Shown here piece by piece: positions 25,125 to 34,425 of a stretch of 35,381 nt of DNA. The stretch comes from Anaerolineae bacterium (lineage in GTDB: Bacteria; Chloroflexota; Anaerolineae; Aggregatilineales; Phototrophicaceae): the NCBI GenBank assembly GCA_022824565.1, contig JAJDZQ010000042.1:1-35381 (forward strand), read 5' to 3'. Position 1 is the stretch's first letter; each line of letters begins with the position of its first letter. The notes beneath the pieces were generated by a model. The model was not told the DNA's origin. It saw nothing but the letters and a program-made list of their open reading frames with translations, and searched no databases. The translations under genes were made by a program, and so were the position numbers.

Positions 25125-26150
25125 CTATTCCCAAAGCGCATACAAGATGGCAGGATTTTCTTCGCGTTCAAATTGACGCAAGTTGGCGATACGCAATTGG
25201 GCGTGTTGATAGAGATATTCAATATGCGCGCCGGCTTCTTCCAGCGCCAGCAACGTATGATACCCCTGCACATCGGGATACATTTTGGCGGCGATCTCGC
25301 TGATGGTCATGGGTTTGCCCTGCTCGCGCATGATGGTACGGATGCGCTCGAGCTTGCGGTTGTGGCTGGCGCGGATAGCCTGGATGCGATTGTAGACATC
25401 ATCTATCGGGTCTTCGTGCCCACCCAGCGCCAGGCGAATGCCCGCGACTTTTAGCAGCTTGCGCAGAGAATCAGCATAATGACCCAAGCCCATGTAGTGT
25501 GTGATGCTTTCGGGCGATTGGTGCGGGGTCGTTCGCGAAAGGACATGGTCGGCGCTCAGCAGCACATCGCCCAGGCGGATGCAGACTTGGCCCGGACAAT
25601 GGCCTGGCGTGTGAATGAACTCCAAGCCGTCTAGCAGCTGCTCGTCCAGCAGATTGATATCGACCTCGATAGAAGTGACATGCTGCTTGGCGAAGCCGTA
25701 CATGGCGAACAATTCGTCACGGCGCTCGGGATCGATGCCAGCGCGCTCGAAGTAGAACCCCAGCGCCTTGGTCGCGACCACCACCCGTTCTTCATAATTG
25801 GTCAGCACACGCCGATCCAGCTCGTGAATGGCGACTTCGGCAGTAGCATGCGACTTCACAAATGCCAGCCCGCCAAAATGGTCGATATGCCCGTGCGTGA
25901 GGATGACACGCTCAATATCCCCCAACGCAAAAGACTTGCCAAAGCGCTCGCCCAAAGCCTGGATGCCAGCCAGAAGATCTGCGTTGCTCTGTGGCATGCC
26001 CGAGCCCGTATCGACCAGGGTGAGCGGTCCCGCGCCATCCAGCAAGTAGGCATTTCCGCTGAAGTCGGGCGGGAAGAGCAGCATAGGCAATTGATAGATA
26101 TCGACGCCGCTGCTGCTGCGGAAGTGCGCAACTGGCGGAATTTGCTGCAT
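25125..26150 (-). CDS. MBL-fold metallo-hydrolase with C-terminal winged helix
   Basis: A metallo-beta-lactamase-fold hydrolase of 341 residues. Zinc motifs are THGHIDHFGG (HxHxDH), TPGHCPGQV, LLSADHVLS and a final GGHEDP. The C-terminal part (about residues 265-320, MTISEIAAKMYPDVQGYHTLLALEEAGAH in two blocks) is a winged-helix-like segment seen in LACTB2-type nucleases and related hydrolases. The substrate could be an RNA, thioester or ester. AGGAA precedes the ATG. It ends an operon led by the S9 peptidase gene and the antiporter gene, 33 nt downstream of the latter. Confidence 0.9.
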   Translation of the reverse strand: MQQIPPVAHFRSSSGVDIYQLPMLLFPPDFSGNAYLLDGAGPLTLVDTGSGMPQSNADLLAGIQALGERFGKSFALGDIERVILTHGHIDHFGGLAFVKSHATAEVAIHELDRRVLTNYEERVVVATKALGFYFERAGIDPERRDELFAMYGFAKQHVTSIEVDINLLDEQLLDGLEFIHTPGHCPGQVCIRLGDVLLSADHVLSRTTPHQSPESITHYMGLGHYADSLRKLLKVAGIRLALGGHEDPIDDVYNRIQAIRASHNRKLERIRTIMREQGKPMTISEIAAKMYPDVQGYHTLLALEEAGAHIEYLYQHAQLRIANLRQFEREENPAILYALWE

Positions 26151-26183
26151 GGTCGTTTCCTGTTAGCCGGGTTGTCGCCGCTG

Positions 26184-27155
26184 TTATTGTAGCAGGCTGG
26201 GCGCGCTGCCCGATGCCAGGCTGTAGATGACAAAGCCGATATAGGCCAGCAGCAAGACCAACGATGCCCGCCGGCTCAGTAATTGCTGGCTGGCGCAGGG
26301 AATCAACAGTGCCGCGAAAGCGACCATCACCGCGAATTCCAGCTGCACCTCGCCACGGTCGACCGGGATGGGCTGTACGAGCGCAGTCACACCCAGAATC
26401 AACAGCAGGTTGGCGATATTCGAGCCGACGATATTGCCGATAGCCAGGTCGGTTTCTTTGTGCCAGGCTGCCGAAAGCGATGCCGCCAGCTCGGGCAGCG
26501 AAGTGCCAAATGCCACCAAAGTGATGGCGATGACCAGCTCGCTGATGCCGATCATGCGCGCCAGGTTGACTGCGCCTTCTACCATCAGCCGCGAGCCGAT
26601 CAACAGCATGGCGATGCCCGCGGCCAAGAAGGCCAGCTCGCGCCAGCGCCTGATCTTGTCTGTAGGGGCAGCTGTTTCTGCGTCCGGCTTTTCACGCGCT
26701 TTTCGCTCGGCCAGCGCGCGAAAATAAAAGAACAGGTTAAAGGTCACGAAGCCCGCCAACAGCGCAGCGCCATCCAGCCGGCTGACACTGCCATCGGCAA
26801 CCAGGGCAAATGTGCCAATGGAGATGAGGATCATGAGCGGGATTTCTCTGCGCAGCAAAATCGCCTGGACGACCAGCGGTGTGATCAAGCCGGTCGCGCC
26901 CAGAATCAGACCGATATTGGCGATGTTGGAGCCGATCACATTGCCGATCGCCAGGTCGCTTTTGCCAGCCAGCGCCGCTTGCACACTCACCAGCAGCTCG
27001 GGCATGGATGTCCCCAAGGCGACGATGGTCATGCCGATGACGAGCGCCGATACGCCAAAAGACAGCGCCAGATTGGACGCCCCGCGCACCAGCCAGTTGC
27101 CGCCATAAAACAAGCCGGCCAGCCCAACCAACAGCATGAGGATATTGACGATCAT
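26184..27155 (-). CDS. calcium/sodium antiporter
   Basis: A CaCA-superfamily cation exchanger of 323 residues, similar to the bacterial YrbG-type K-independent family. Two inverted alpha repeats are present: GTSMPELLVSVQAAL with DLAIGNVIGSNIANIG, and FGTSLPELAASLSAAW with DLAIGNIVGSNIANLL. The Glu of each PEL and the GSNIAN loops are the ion-binding region. Ten membrane helices are visible. It moves Ca2+ out in exchange for Na+ or H+. GAGGGCGG lies upstream of the ATG. It lies 27 nt after the S9 peptidase gene. Confidence 0.92.
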   Translation of the reverse strand: MIVNILMLLVGLAGLFYGGNWLVRGASNLALSFGVSALVIGMTIVALGTSMPELLVSVQAALAGKSDLAIGNVIGSNIANIGLILGATGLITPLVVQAILLRREIPLMILISIGTFALVADGSVSRLDGAALLAGFVTFNLFFYFRALAERKAREKPDAETAAPTDKIRRWRELAFLAAGIAMLLIGSRLMVEGAVNLARMIGISELVIAITLVAFGTSLPELAASLSAAWHKETDLAIGNIVGSNIANLLLILGVTALVQPIPVDRGEVQLEFAVMVAFAALLIPCASQQLLSRRASLVLLLAYIGFVIYSLASGSAPSLLQ

Positions 27156-27182
27156 CCGCCGCCCTCGGCAAACCCGGTGCCT

Positions 27183-29060
27183 CTAGGCATAAATGACATG
27201 CTGCAGCAAGAAGCGCTCGATGGCGTTGTAATATGTTTCGATTGTCGCTGCCTGCCGCCAGCCGTGTCCCTCGCCCTCGAACAAGTGATATTCGTGCGGG
27301 ATGCCGCGCCGCTTCAACGAGGCGACGATGCTGTCCGACTGGTCTTGCGGAACGACCACATCGTCTGTGCCTTGAAAGACAATGATGGGGTCGACAATCT
27401 GGTCGGCGTGGAAAACCGGCGACCGTTGGCGATAGAGCGCAGCCGCTTCGGGCAGTTCGCCCAGCAACCAATAGGTATACCGTTCTTCAAACTTGTGCGT
27501 GTCCATCAACAAGCCGAACTGGTTCGAGACTCCATAAGAGCAGATGCCCGCCTTGTAGAAGCCGGGCTGCTCGACCAGCGATTGCAGCACAGTGAAACCG
27601 CCCGCGCTGCCGCCCATGATGACTGCTTTGCTGCCATCCGCCAGCCCCGCCTGCGCCAGATAGTTGACGCCAGCCAGCGAGTCGCTGACATCATAGACGC
27701 CCCAGTTGCCGCGGTGCATGTTCATATAGGCTTTGCCATAGCCGGTGCCGCCACGATGATTGACCTGCAGCACGGCATACCCGCGTGTAGTGAAAAACTG
27801 CACTTCGCTTGAATAGCCGGCGTAGCGTTGCGAAGTCGGTCCCCCGTGGATGTTGACAATCAGCGGAGGCACGCCAGCCGGCGGTGAATCTCGCAGCACA
27901 GGTGGATAGTAGAGGCCATGCACAGCGCCGCCATCGTCGCCCGTCCAGGTGATCGCCTGAGCCGCGGAAAGCTGGTCTGCGCCCAGATTCTCTGTCCCAC
28001 GCCGTCGATGGATTTGCAGGCTGCCGTGCCCGCGCAACGAGATCACGCGCGGCGGGATCAACGTTGACGAAGCGATCATGGCGATGGCATCGGTCTGGGA
28101 CGCGACGTGGATCTGCTCCATTTCGCTGTATTCGTCCAGGCCGGCGACTGTTTCACAATTCCCCGATTCTACATCGCAGCGCTGCAAACTGAAGAAGGCG
28201 CGTTGGTTGCGCAATGTCAGGATGGCGCGGCTGTCGCTGGACCAGCCATAAGTCCGCATGCCTTGCGCCCAGGCTGGCGTGCCATGTTCCGCCGCCGCCC
28301 GGGTCAACTGGATATGCCGCTGCGCATCCAGATCATAAAGATAAACCTGGCCCCAGCCGCTGGCATCGCTGATGTAAGCCAGATAGCGGCCATCGGGCGA
28401 GAAGGCGGGTTGAAAAATGGCTGTTTCTGTGTCGCCCGTCAAGGTGACAATGTCCTGCGCATATGGCAAGCCCGAAGCGTCAAAAGCCAGCTCGACCAGG
28501 CGCAATTCGCTGCCATTCCAGGGCATTTGCGGGTGGTTCCAGGCGACAAAGGCGATGTGCCGGCCGGCCGGGTGCCACACCGGCTGCATGACAAAGTCGG
28601 TGCCATACGCCAGCTTGCGAGGAAAATGCGCGCCCTCCGCATCGACGATCGCCAACCCGTCTACATGCTCATAGCTGTGCACATAGGCGACCCATCGGCC
28701 ATCGGCTGACAGGGCTGGCGAGGCGCAACTGCCGAATTCGGGAGTCAGCGCGAGCGCCACGCCACCAGCCAGCGACTGGCGATACAGACGACTCCTGGTG
28801 GCGAAGACGACATTGCCCGCGCCGACCGTAAATGCGCCGCCGCCATAGCCAACCGCGCCCGACACATTCATGGCCGCGTCGGTCAGGTCGCGTGGGGCGT
28901 CTGTACCCGTTTGCGCCACCAGAACGCCGATCTTCTCCCGGTTTTCCCACCATACCAGGGTTTCGCCAGCATCATCCCATTGCACATCGCGCAGGCTGAC
29001 GCCACTGGCAATCGCTGCGCCGCTGACCGGGCTCTTCCAGGTCCCATACGCTTCGCTCAT
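27183..29060 (-). CDS. S9-family serine peptidase (prolyl oligopeptidase type)
   Basis: A 625-residue S9 peptidase that cleaves short peptides, often after Pro. The N-terminal two-thirds forms a beta-propeller with WD40-like/TolB-like blades (for example WHPAGRHIAFVAW and FSPDGRYLAYISDASG). The C-terminal alpha/beta-hydrolase domain has Ser485 in GGSAGG, an Asp in FQGTDDVVVPQD (566 or 567) and His599 in GEGHGW, the full triad. No signal peptide. GAGG lies 8 nt before the ATG. It is the first gene of a three-gene reverse operon. Confidence 0.92.
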   Translation of the reverse strand: MSEAYGTWKSPVSGAAIASGVSLRDVQWDDAGETLVWWENREKIGVLVAQTGTDAPRDLTDAAMNVSGAVGYGGGAFTVGAGNVVFATRSRLYRQSLAGGVALALTPEFGSCASPALSADGRWVAYVHSYEHVDGLAIVDAEGAHFPRKLAYGTDFVMQPVWHPAGRHIAFVAWNHPQMPWNGSELRLVELAFDASGLPYAQDIVTLTGDTETAIFQPAFSPDGRYLAYISDASGWGQVYLYDLDAQRHIQLTRAAAEHGTPAWAQGMRTYGWSSDSRAILTLRNQRAFFSLQRCDVESGNCETVAGLDEYSEMEQIHVASQTDAIAMIASSTLIPPRVISLRGHGSLQIHRRRGTENLGADQLSAAQAITWTGDDGGAVHGLYYPPVLRDSPPAGVPPLIVNIHGGPTSQRYAGYSSEVQFFTTRGYAVLQVNHRGGTGYGKAYMNMHRGNWGVYDVSDSLAGVNYLAQAGLADGSKAVIMGGSAGGFTVLQSLVEQPGFYKAGICSYGVSNQFGLLMDTHKFEERYTYWLLGELPEAAALYRQRSPVFHADQIVDPIIVFQGTDDVVVPQDQSDSIVASLKRRGIPHEYHLFEGEGHGWRQAATIETYYNAIERFLLQHVIYA

Positions 29061-29091
29061 GATTTCGCCTCGCTGTCACTGGCAACAAACC

Positions 29092-29109
29092 TGCATTTTA
29101 CCGCAGGCA
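29092..29109 (-). promoter_or_regulatory. -10 element within a palindrome before the S9 peptidase gene
   Basis: Reverse-strand TAAAAT (29100-29095) is embedded in the inverted repeat CCTGC-N8-GCAGG, so a regulator could bind over the promoter. The -35 is weak. Confidence 0.35.
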
Positions 29110-29140
29110 ACGCAAATCAGCGATACGGCTTATCGCAAGC

Positions 29141-29441
29141 GAGTGTCGAATTTTGTGGATAGGATAAGCGGGCCCCAAGACCAACCCCACCCCCCAACCC
29201 CCTCCCAGATGCATCAGGGAGGGGGAGCGCATGCAGAGAAATAAAATCTGATGCTAAATTCTTGCAGATTAGCAATAAACTCACAGGTTTCTCGACAAGA
29301 CACCCTTCCCTGTTGATACGGGGAAGAGCTGGGGATGGGGTAAGAATGAAACCTGTCCTGCCCTCCCCCAGAACGAGGGAAGGGGAGTTATTTAGCGATT
29401 CAGTAGGTTTTGAAGCCCCTCCCTCATATTGAGGGTGGGGG
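29141..29441. repeat. C/G-rich dispersed repeat cluster (copy 2)
   Basis: Occupies most of the 394-nt gap between the L,D-transpeptidase and S9 genes. Its left end is GAGTGTCGAATTTTGTGGAT (29141-29160). A 74-bp inner element is bounded by ACAGGTTTC (29283-29291) and GAAACCTGT (29348-29356). The right part, TTTTGAAGCCCCTCCCTC followed by GGGTGGGGG, is shared with the 34193 locus. The interior 29241-29282 is A/T-rich. No ORF is supported. Confidence 0.7.
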
Positions 29442-29454
29442 CATAGTCGAGCGA

Positions 29455-31206
29455 TTATGCCGAAATGGGACGGTAGGTTGTGTCAATCGTGCTGATGAAT
29501 TCCAGCCCGTATTTGGCCAGATCGCTTTCGGGCTGAAAGTGCTCGGACACGATTTCGACCATGGTGCCTGTTTCTGCCCAGCGATAGAGCTGCTCGGCTT
29601 TGGCATCCAGCGACATGATGCAGCCGAAGGTGGTCGGCTCGTAAACGCCGCCGCCGCCCAGGAAGTTGCCATTGGGCAGTTCCACCGCGCCATGAAAGCC
29701 ATTCATCAAGCCCGGCACAACTTCATAGATGCCCATGAACCACTTCATCTTCCAATGGCTGCAATTGGTGCCGGCTTCGTTGCACAGCGCATAACTGCCG
29801 CCAGACGCCACCTCGTTGTGTGTCAAGATCTGGTAGATGCCCGGAAAAGTCTCCGCCTGCTCGCGCCCCGATGAGATCGGCCAGCTGAAGACCAACTGGC
29901 GATTGTCGAATGCCAACAGCCACTGTGATTCCAGGTCGACGACGATGCGTTTGTGCGGAACAGGATCGACCGGGACCATGCTGTCGCGCGTGGGCACCTG
30001 CACTTCTTGGCCGATGACCAGTTGATTCCAATTGACCGTGGGGTTGGCCGCGCCGATGAATTCAAAGGGTATGCCGCGCTTGCGACCGATAGCCGTGCCC
30101 GTGTCCTGCCGCTCGACCTGGTACTTCGATGGCAAGTAGCGCAGGCGCAGCAGAATATCCGGGTTGCCGTCTATGAGCGCGTTTTGCAGTTTGTTAATCG
30201 CCTCCAACTCGTCGATGTAACGTCCGTCCACCACCAATCGGCTATTTTCGGCATCGATAAATTCGCGAAAGGCATCATCGCGCACCGACAAGCCATTAAT
30301 GCCCGCCGTCAGCCATTCTGCCGCTTGCACATCGGTCACGCTAAAAGAAAACATCTGGTCAAGGAACGGGTCATAGCCACGGATGCGCAGACCGCTATCC
30401 AACAAGACCAGCGCCTCGTCCAAGAAGGGCGAGCTGTCCAGCACAGTCGGGTTGATGGCATTCGTAGTCAACTCGAATTGTCCATAGGTAACGATGTTGA
30501 CGATGTCGTCTTTGAGGCTTTGCAGACTGCCCGTCACATCCAGGTGGCGTCCGCGGCGTCCGGGCACAGCGATGAGCGTGCCACCCGACCATTTGTAGCC
30601 GGCTTCATAATGCCGCAAGAAGATATCTTCGGTCATATCGAGCAGCACCGACTGCGCTTTGGCATGCGAGACGCCGACGGCCGGGGCGATGTGCAAACCG
30701 AAAGGAATGCCCGCGATACCAGCCGCCTTTGCGCTTGCTGCCATCGTCGCGGCGTCTATGGTCAAACCCAGCGCCGCGGGCGTCATCGTTTGCAGGCGCT
30801 CGCCATCGACTGTGATATCAATATGCACATCATGCTGCCAGTGCTGCAAGATTTCTTGCTCGGCTTGTTGGGGAGTTAATTCGCTGAGCGGCAAGCCGAG
30901 TGTATAAACATTGGGGAAGATGCGCCCCGAGACGACATAACTGCCGATGAAAAATACCAACACCGAAATGGTGACCAGTGTCGTCAATTTGGCGAGGGGC
31001 GAGCGGCTGGAAAAGAGCCAGGCCAAAGCGCGATGCACAGCATTGTTTTCGTTATAGGCAGGAAAGCGCCGGCGAAAGAAGGCGTGCTCTTCGCGGTTTG
31101 CCTGCCGAATTTCTTGCGCGGCCAGACGGCGCTGTTGACGCGCAAGCACCCGCTCGCGTGTGCGGCTGGACGGGCGACGGCGGATTCTGCGGCTGTTTTT
31201 TGTCAT
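29455..31206 (-). CDS. membrane-anchored L,D-transpeptidase with LysM segment
   Basis: An L,D-transpeptidase (YkuD fold) that cross-links or attaches to peptidoglycan, 583 residues. It has an Arg-rich cytoplasmic N-terminus (1-75), one membrane helix (about 77-97), two putative peptidoglycan-binding 4-type repeats (about 105-340) and a LysM-like segment (about 360-405, QDTGTAIGRKRGIPFEF then NPTVNWNQLVIGQEVQVP). The catalytic domain comes last. His505 in GFHGAV and Cys529 in TTFGCIMS fit the active site, but the usual S-H-G-C-[IV]-R is altered to T-F-G-C-I-M. CAGGG precedes the ATG. It is divergent from lon. Confidence 0.88.
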   Translation of the reverse strand: MTKNSRRIRRRPSSRTRERVLARQQRRLAAQEIRQANREEHAFFRRRFPAYNENNAVHRALAWLFSSRSPLAKLTTLVTISVLVFFIGSYVVSGRIFPNVYTLGLPLSELTPQQAEQEILQHWQHDVHIDITVDGERLQTMTPAALGLTIDAATMAASAKAAGIAGIPFGLHIAPAVGVSHAKAQSVLLDMTEDIFLRHYEAGYKWSGGTLIAVPGRRGRHLDVTGSLQSLKDDIVNIVTYGQFELTTNAINPTVLDSSPFLDEALVLLDSGLRIRGYDPFLDQMFSFSVTDVQAAEWLTAGINGLSVRDDAFREFIDAENSRLVVDGRYIDELEAINKLQNALIDGNPDILLRLRYLPSKYQVERQDTGTAIGRKRGIPFEFIGAANPTVNWNQLVIGQEVQVPTRDSMVPVDPVPHKRIVVDLESQWLLAFDNRQLVFSWPISSGREQAETFPGIYQILTHNEVASGGSYALCNEAGTNCSHWKMKWFMGIYEVVPGLMNGFHGAVELPNGNFLGGGGVYEPTTFGCIMSLDAKAEQLYRWAETGTMVEIVSEHFQPESDLAKYGLEFISTIDTTYRPISA

Positions 31207-31250
31207 CGGCTACCCTGCGCAACTCGCAAATTGCTTGTCCCAGCATGACC

Positions 31251-31278
31251 ATTGTATGCACATCCGCTTTTTCGGCAA
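31251..31278 (-). promoter_or_regulatory. promoter of the L,D-transpeptidase gene
   Basis: Reverse-strand TTGCCG (31278-31273), a 16-nt spacer and TACAAT (31256-31251). It overlaps the possible lon promoter region: forward TATCTT at 31294-31299 with a poor -35. No CIRCE or HAIR heat-shock operator was seen in 31207-31426. Confidence 0.5.
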
Positions 31279-31426
31279 ATGAGTGGATTGGGCTATCTTA
31301 GAAACTCGTCATAAATCGGCGCGCGCCACGAACGCTGATTCCAATTCTGCGCGACAGTCGCTAAAGTAGAAGGGGCGGCAGCATTGCCAGGCCGCTCAGT
31401 TGCCTGCCCTGCGAGGACTGAATGCT

Positions 31427-33937
31427 ATGCACAATCGGGATTACCTGCTGGACGATGAAGACGCGCCGACGCCAGCCATAGAGATCGAGTTGGTAGAGGG
31501 CATGGACGATGACAGCACGGCTATCGACCTGCCAGAAGAAGTGCCTGTCTTGCCTCTGCGCGGGCTGGTCGTCTATCCACAGACGGCGATACCCCTGACG
31601 GTGGGGCAAGAGCGCAGCATCCAACTGGTCAACGATGTCGTGGCGGGCGACCGCATGGTTGGCCTGGTCGCCTCGAAGGACCCCAACCTGGGCACGCCAG
31701 GACCAGACCAGGTGCACAAAGTCGGCACATTGGCGACCATTCATCGGCTGTTCCGCGCGCCAGACGGCACCATCCGCTTGTTGATCCAAGGCTTGCAGCG
31801 CATCCGCATCGACGAATTCGTCAGCGACGCGCCCTATCTGAAAGCGCGGGTATCGCGCATTGCCGAAGATGAAGTCGTCTATGCCGACGACATCGAAATG
31901 GAAGCCCTGGTGCGCAGCATCACCGACCGCTTCAGCCAACTGGCCGAGTTGGTGCCCAATATCCCCGAAGAACTGGTGAGCAGCGCAATCAATGTCGAAG
32001 ACCCGCTGCAGCTGGTGTACTCAATCGCTACGTATGTGCGCATCGAGTCGGATGACGCGCAGCTGCTTCTGGAGCTGGATAATGTCGGCGACAAAATCCG
32101 CCTGTTGCTGAAGCTGTTGTCAAAAGAAGTCGATGTGCTTTCGCTGGGGCGCAAGATCCAGGAAGACGCCCAGGAAGAAATGGAGAAATCGCAGCGCGAT
32201 TATTACCTGCGCGAGCAAATGAAAGCGATCCAGCGCGAACTGGAAGAAGACGAAGACCAAAAAGAAATCGAACGGTTCCGCCAGCTCATTGACGAAGCGA
32301 ACATGCCAGACGAAGCGAGAAAAGAAGCCGAGCGAGAACTGAACCGCTTGTCGAAGCTGTCGGTGGCGGCGGCTGAATATGGCGTCATCCGCACCTATCT
32401 GGACTGGATCTGCAGCATGCCCTGGGATGCGCGCACCGAAGACAAGCTGGATATCGCCAACGCGCGCGCTATCCTGGACGAAGACCATTATGGGCTGCAA
32501 GATGTCAAACAGCGCATCCTCGAATTTCTGGCTGTGCGGAAATTGCGAGCCGAGCGCGAAACTGAATTCGCCAAATCTGAAGAAGCGCTGGACCCCGTGC
32601 GGCGCGACCGCTCTGGCGCGATCTTGGCATTTGTCGGTCCGCCCGGTGTCGGCAAGACATCGTTGGGCGCGTCGATTGCGCGGGCGATGGGGCGCAAGTT
32701 CATCCGCATGAGCCTGGGCGGCATCCGCGACGAAGCCGAGATTCGCGGTTTCCGCCGCACCTACGTCGGCGCCATGCCCGGCCGCATCATCCAGGCGATA
32801 CGGCGGGCGAAGTCGCGCAATCCCCTGATCATGCTGGACGAGATCGACAAGCTCGGGCGCGATTTCCGCGGCGACCCCGGCTCCGCTCTGCTCGAGGTGC
32901 TGGATCCGGAGCAGAACGCCGAATTCCGCGATCACTACCTCGATGTGGCTTTCGATCTGAGCGATGTCATGTTCATCACCACCGCCAACTCGCTCGATAC
33001 CATCCCCGGTCCGCTGAGAGACCGCATGGAAGCCATCCAATTGAGCGGCTATACCGAGCTGGAGAAACTGGCTATCGCGTCGCAATACCTGGCGCCGCGT
33101 CAACGGCGTGAAAACGGCCTGCGCGCCGACGAGCTTGAATTCAGCGACCAGGCGCTGCTGCAAATCATCCGCGATTACACGCGGGAAGCGGGCGTGCGGG
33201 GGCTGGAACGCGAGATCGGCAAAGCCGCCCGCAAAGTTGTCACCCAGATCGCGGAAGGCGAAGTCGAAAAGCGGCATGTCGACAGCGACGCGGTTAAGGA
33301 TCTGCTGGGCAAAGCCCGCTACGGTTATCGCAGCGAGCTGCAAGATCGCACCGAGATACCCGGCGTGGCCACCGGGCTGGCTTGGACGCCGGTCGGCGGC
33401 GACGCCCTCTTCATCGAAGCCACCAAAATGAAAGGCGGCAAGGGCTTCGAGTACACCGGTCAATTGGGCGATGTCATGCAAGAGAGCGCCAAAATCGCCT
33501 ACAGCTTTGCCCGCTCGCGGGCCGATCAGCTGGGTATCGACCCGGCTTTCTACGACCAATACGACATCCATTTGCATGTGCCGGCCGGCGCCGTGCCCAA
33601 AGACGGTCCCAGCGCGGGCGTCACCATGGCCACGGCTCTGGCCTCCCTGCTCACCGGGCGCAGCGCCAAGAGCAATATCGCCATGACCGGCGAATTGACG
33701 CTCAGCGGGCAGGTGCTGCCAGTCGGCGGCATCAAAGACAAGGTGCTGGCGGCGCATCGGCTGGGCGCCGACACCGTCATCTTGCCGCGCAAGAACGAAA
33801 ACGATCTGGACGATGTGCCCGATGATGTCCGCGGCGATCTGAGCTTTGTGCTGGTCGATCACCTGGACGATGTCCTCGATATCGCTTTGGCCGGCGCCCA
33901 GCCCATCCTTGCCGACAAAGCGCAAGCCGCCCTCTGA
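31427..33937 (+). CDS. lon: ATP-dependent protease Lon
   Basis: A homohexameric AAA+ protease that degrades misfolded and regulatory proteins, 836 residues. It has the N-terminal substrate-binding domain ([13 protein letters not shown] at about 40), a coiled-coil region (about 255-310), and Walker A GPPGVGKT with Lys410. Walker B is [11 protein letters not shown], with sensor-type [18 protein letters not shown]. The peptidase domain has the dyad Ser729 in KDGPSAG and Lys772 in GGIKDKV, 43 residues apart as in other Lon proteins. The ATG at 31427 (MHNRDYLL) is preferred over 31400 because GAGGA lies 9 nt upstream. An acidic N-terminal extension of about 35 residues precedes the first conserved strand. 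Confidence 0.96.
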   Translation: MHNRDYLLDDEDAPTPAIEIELVEGMDDDSTAIDLPEEVPVLPLRGLVVYPQTAIPLTVGQERSIQLVNDVVAGDRMVGLVASKDPNLGTPGPDQVHKVGTLATIHRLFRAPDGTIRLLIQGLQRIRIDEFVSDAPYLKARVSRIAEDEVVYADDIEMEALVRSITDRFSQLAELVPNIPEELVSSAINVEDPLQLVYSIATYVRIESDDAQLLLELDNVGDKIRLLLKLLSKEVDVLSLGRKIQEDAQEEMEKSQRDYYLREQMKAIQRELEEDEDQKEIERFRQLIDEANMPDEARKEAERELNRLSKLSVAAAEYGVIRTYLDWICSMPWDARTEDKLDIANARAILDEDHYGLQDVKQRILEFLAVRKLRAERETEFAKSEEALDPVRRDRSGAILAFVGPPGVGKTSLGASIARAMGRKFIRMSLGGIRDEAEIRGFRRTYVGAMPGRIIQAIRRAKSRNPLIMLDEIDKLGRDFRGDPGSALLEVLDPEQNAEFRDHYLDVAFDLSDVMFITTANSLDTIPGPLRDRMEAIQLSGYTELEKLAIASQYLAPRQRRENGLRADELEFSDQALLQIIRDYTREAGVRGLEREIGKAARKVVTQIAEGEVEKRHVDSDAVKDLLGKARYGYRSELQDRTEIPGVATGLAWTPVGGDALFIEATKMKGGKGFEYTGQLGDVMQESAKIAYSFARSRADQLGIDPAFYDQYDIHLHVPAGAVPKDGPSAGVTMATALASLLTGRSAKSNIAMTGELTLSGQVLPVGGIKDKVLAAHRLGADTVILPRKNENDLDDVPDDVRGDLSFVLVDHLDDVLDIALAGAQPILADKAQAAL

Positions 33938-34154
33938 CGAATAAGGACCGGGAGCGCCGCGCATCACTTGCCCGCTGCTCATCATGCTCGGGCGCGCCGA
34001 CCAGCTCAACCCCTGGCAATATGGCCAGCGCTATGTGGACCGGGTCGCGAATGGCCGGCTGGAGCTTTTCGATTGCGGCCATGCCGTCCATGACGAAGCC
34101 ACGGAGCGTTTCTATCGACTGACGCGTCAGCATCTCTCCGCCGCTGGCGCTTGA
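33938..34154 (+). pseudogene. C-terminal remnant of an alpha/beta hydrolase
   Basis: Directly after lon, one frame reads ITCPLLIMLGRADQL, then VDRVANGRLELFDCGHAVHD and LTRQHLSA, ending with TGA at 34152-34154. This is the last strand-Asp-strand-His part of an alpha/beta hydrolase: the LxxLGRxD strand and the GHxxH catalytic His region. No nucleophile Ser half exists upstream; an in-frame TAA precedes it, and lon ends at 33937. A 56-residue ORF from ATG 33984 could still be translated but would lack the catalytic Ser. It is best read as a truncated gene. The remnant is not a duplicate of the hydrolase at 10-900. Confidence 0.72.
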
Positions 34155-34180
34155 ATCAAAAGCCGCGCCCCGCGAACGGA

Positions 34181-34343
34181 GAGTCTAAATGCGTGGATAT
34201 TCGAGCCAGCCCCCCATCCCCCGACCCCTTGCCCCCAAAATGAGGGAAGGGGAGAGATGCTTTGTTTTGAAGTCCCTCCCTCTTTTTGGGGGAGGGATTT
34301 AGGGTGGGGGAAAACGCTGGGATATCCACAACACTAGACACTC
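34181..34343. repeat. hairpin repeat with terminal inverted repeats (copy 3)
   Basis: Inner ends GTGGATAT (34193-34200) and ATATCCAC (34322-34329) are perfect inverted repeats. They are flanked by GAGTCTA (34181) and TAGACACTC (34335-34343), which continue the inversion imperfectly over about 22 bp. The interior holds CCCCCATCCCCC on the left and GGGTGGGGG on the right, so the element can fold nearly end to end. The right end inverted, GAGTGTCTAGTGTTGTGGAT, matches the left end of copy 2. Confidence 0.75.
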
Positions 34344-34380
34344 CCCCGCGAAACATAAGTGGAATGGCCGCCCGCTGCTG

Positions 34381-34389
34381 TGCTAGACT
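34381..34389 (+). promoter_or_regulatory. extended -10 promoter of the last GH13 gene
   Basis: TGC plus TAGACT (34384-34389), with TGGAAT 18 nt upstream as a weak -35, 37 nt before the ATG at 34426. Confidence 0.5.
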
Positions 34390-34425
34390 GATGGCTTTCC
34401 CGTCCGCTGGAGCCACCGCATCGCC

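Noticed and set aside
26283..27812. Forward ORF of 509 residues opposite the antiporter and the S9 peptidase
   Set aside because: It spans two real reverse genes, and its composition is typical of antisense reading.
31207..31426. CIRCE or HAIR heat-shock operator before lon
   Set aside because: Neither inverted repeat is present; only a weak TATCTT -10 with a poor -35 was found, so the lon promoter was not given as a feature.
32120..34009. Reverse ORF of 629 residues opposite lon
   Set aside because: Antisense to a well-conserved Lon protein; His/Ala/Gln-rich translation without domain features.
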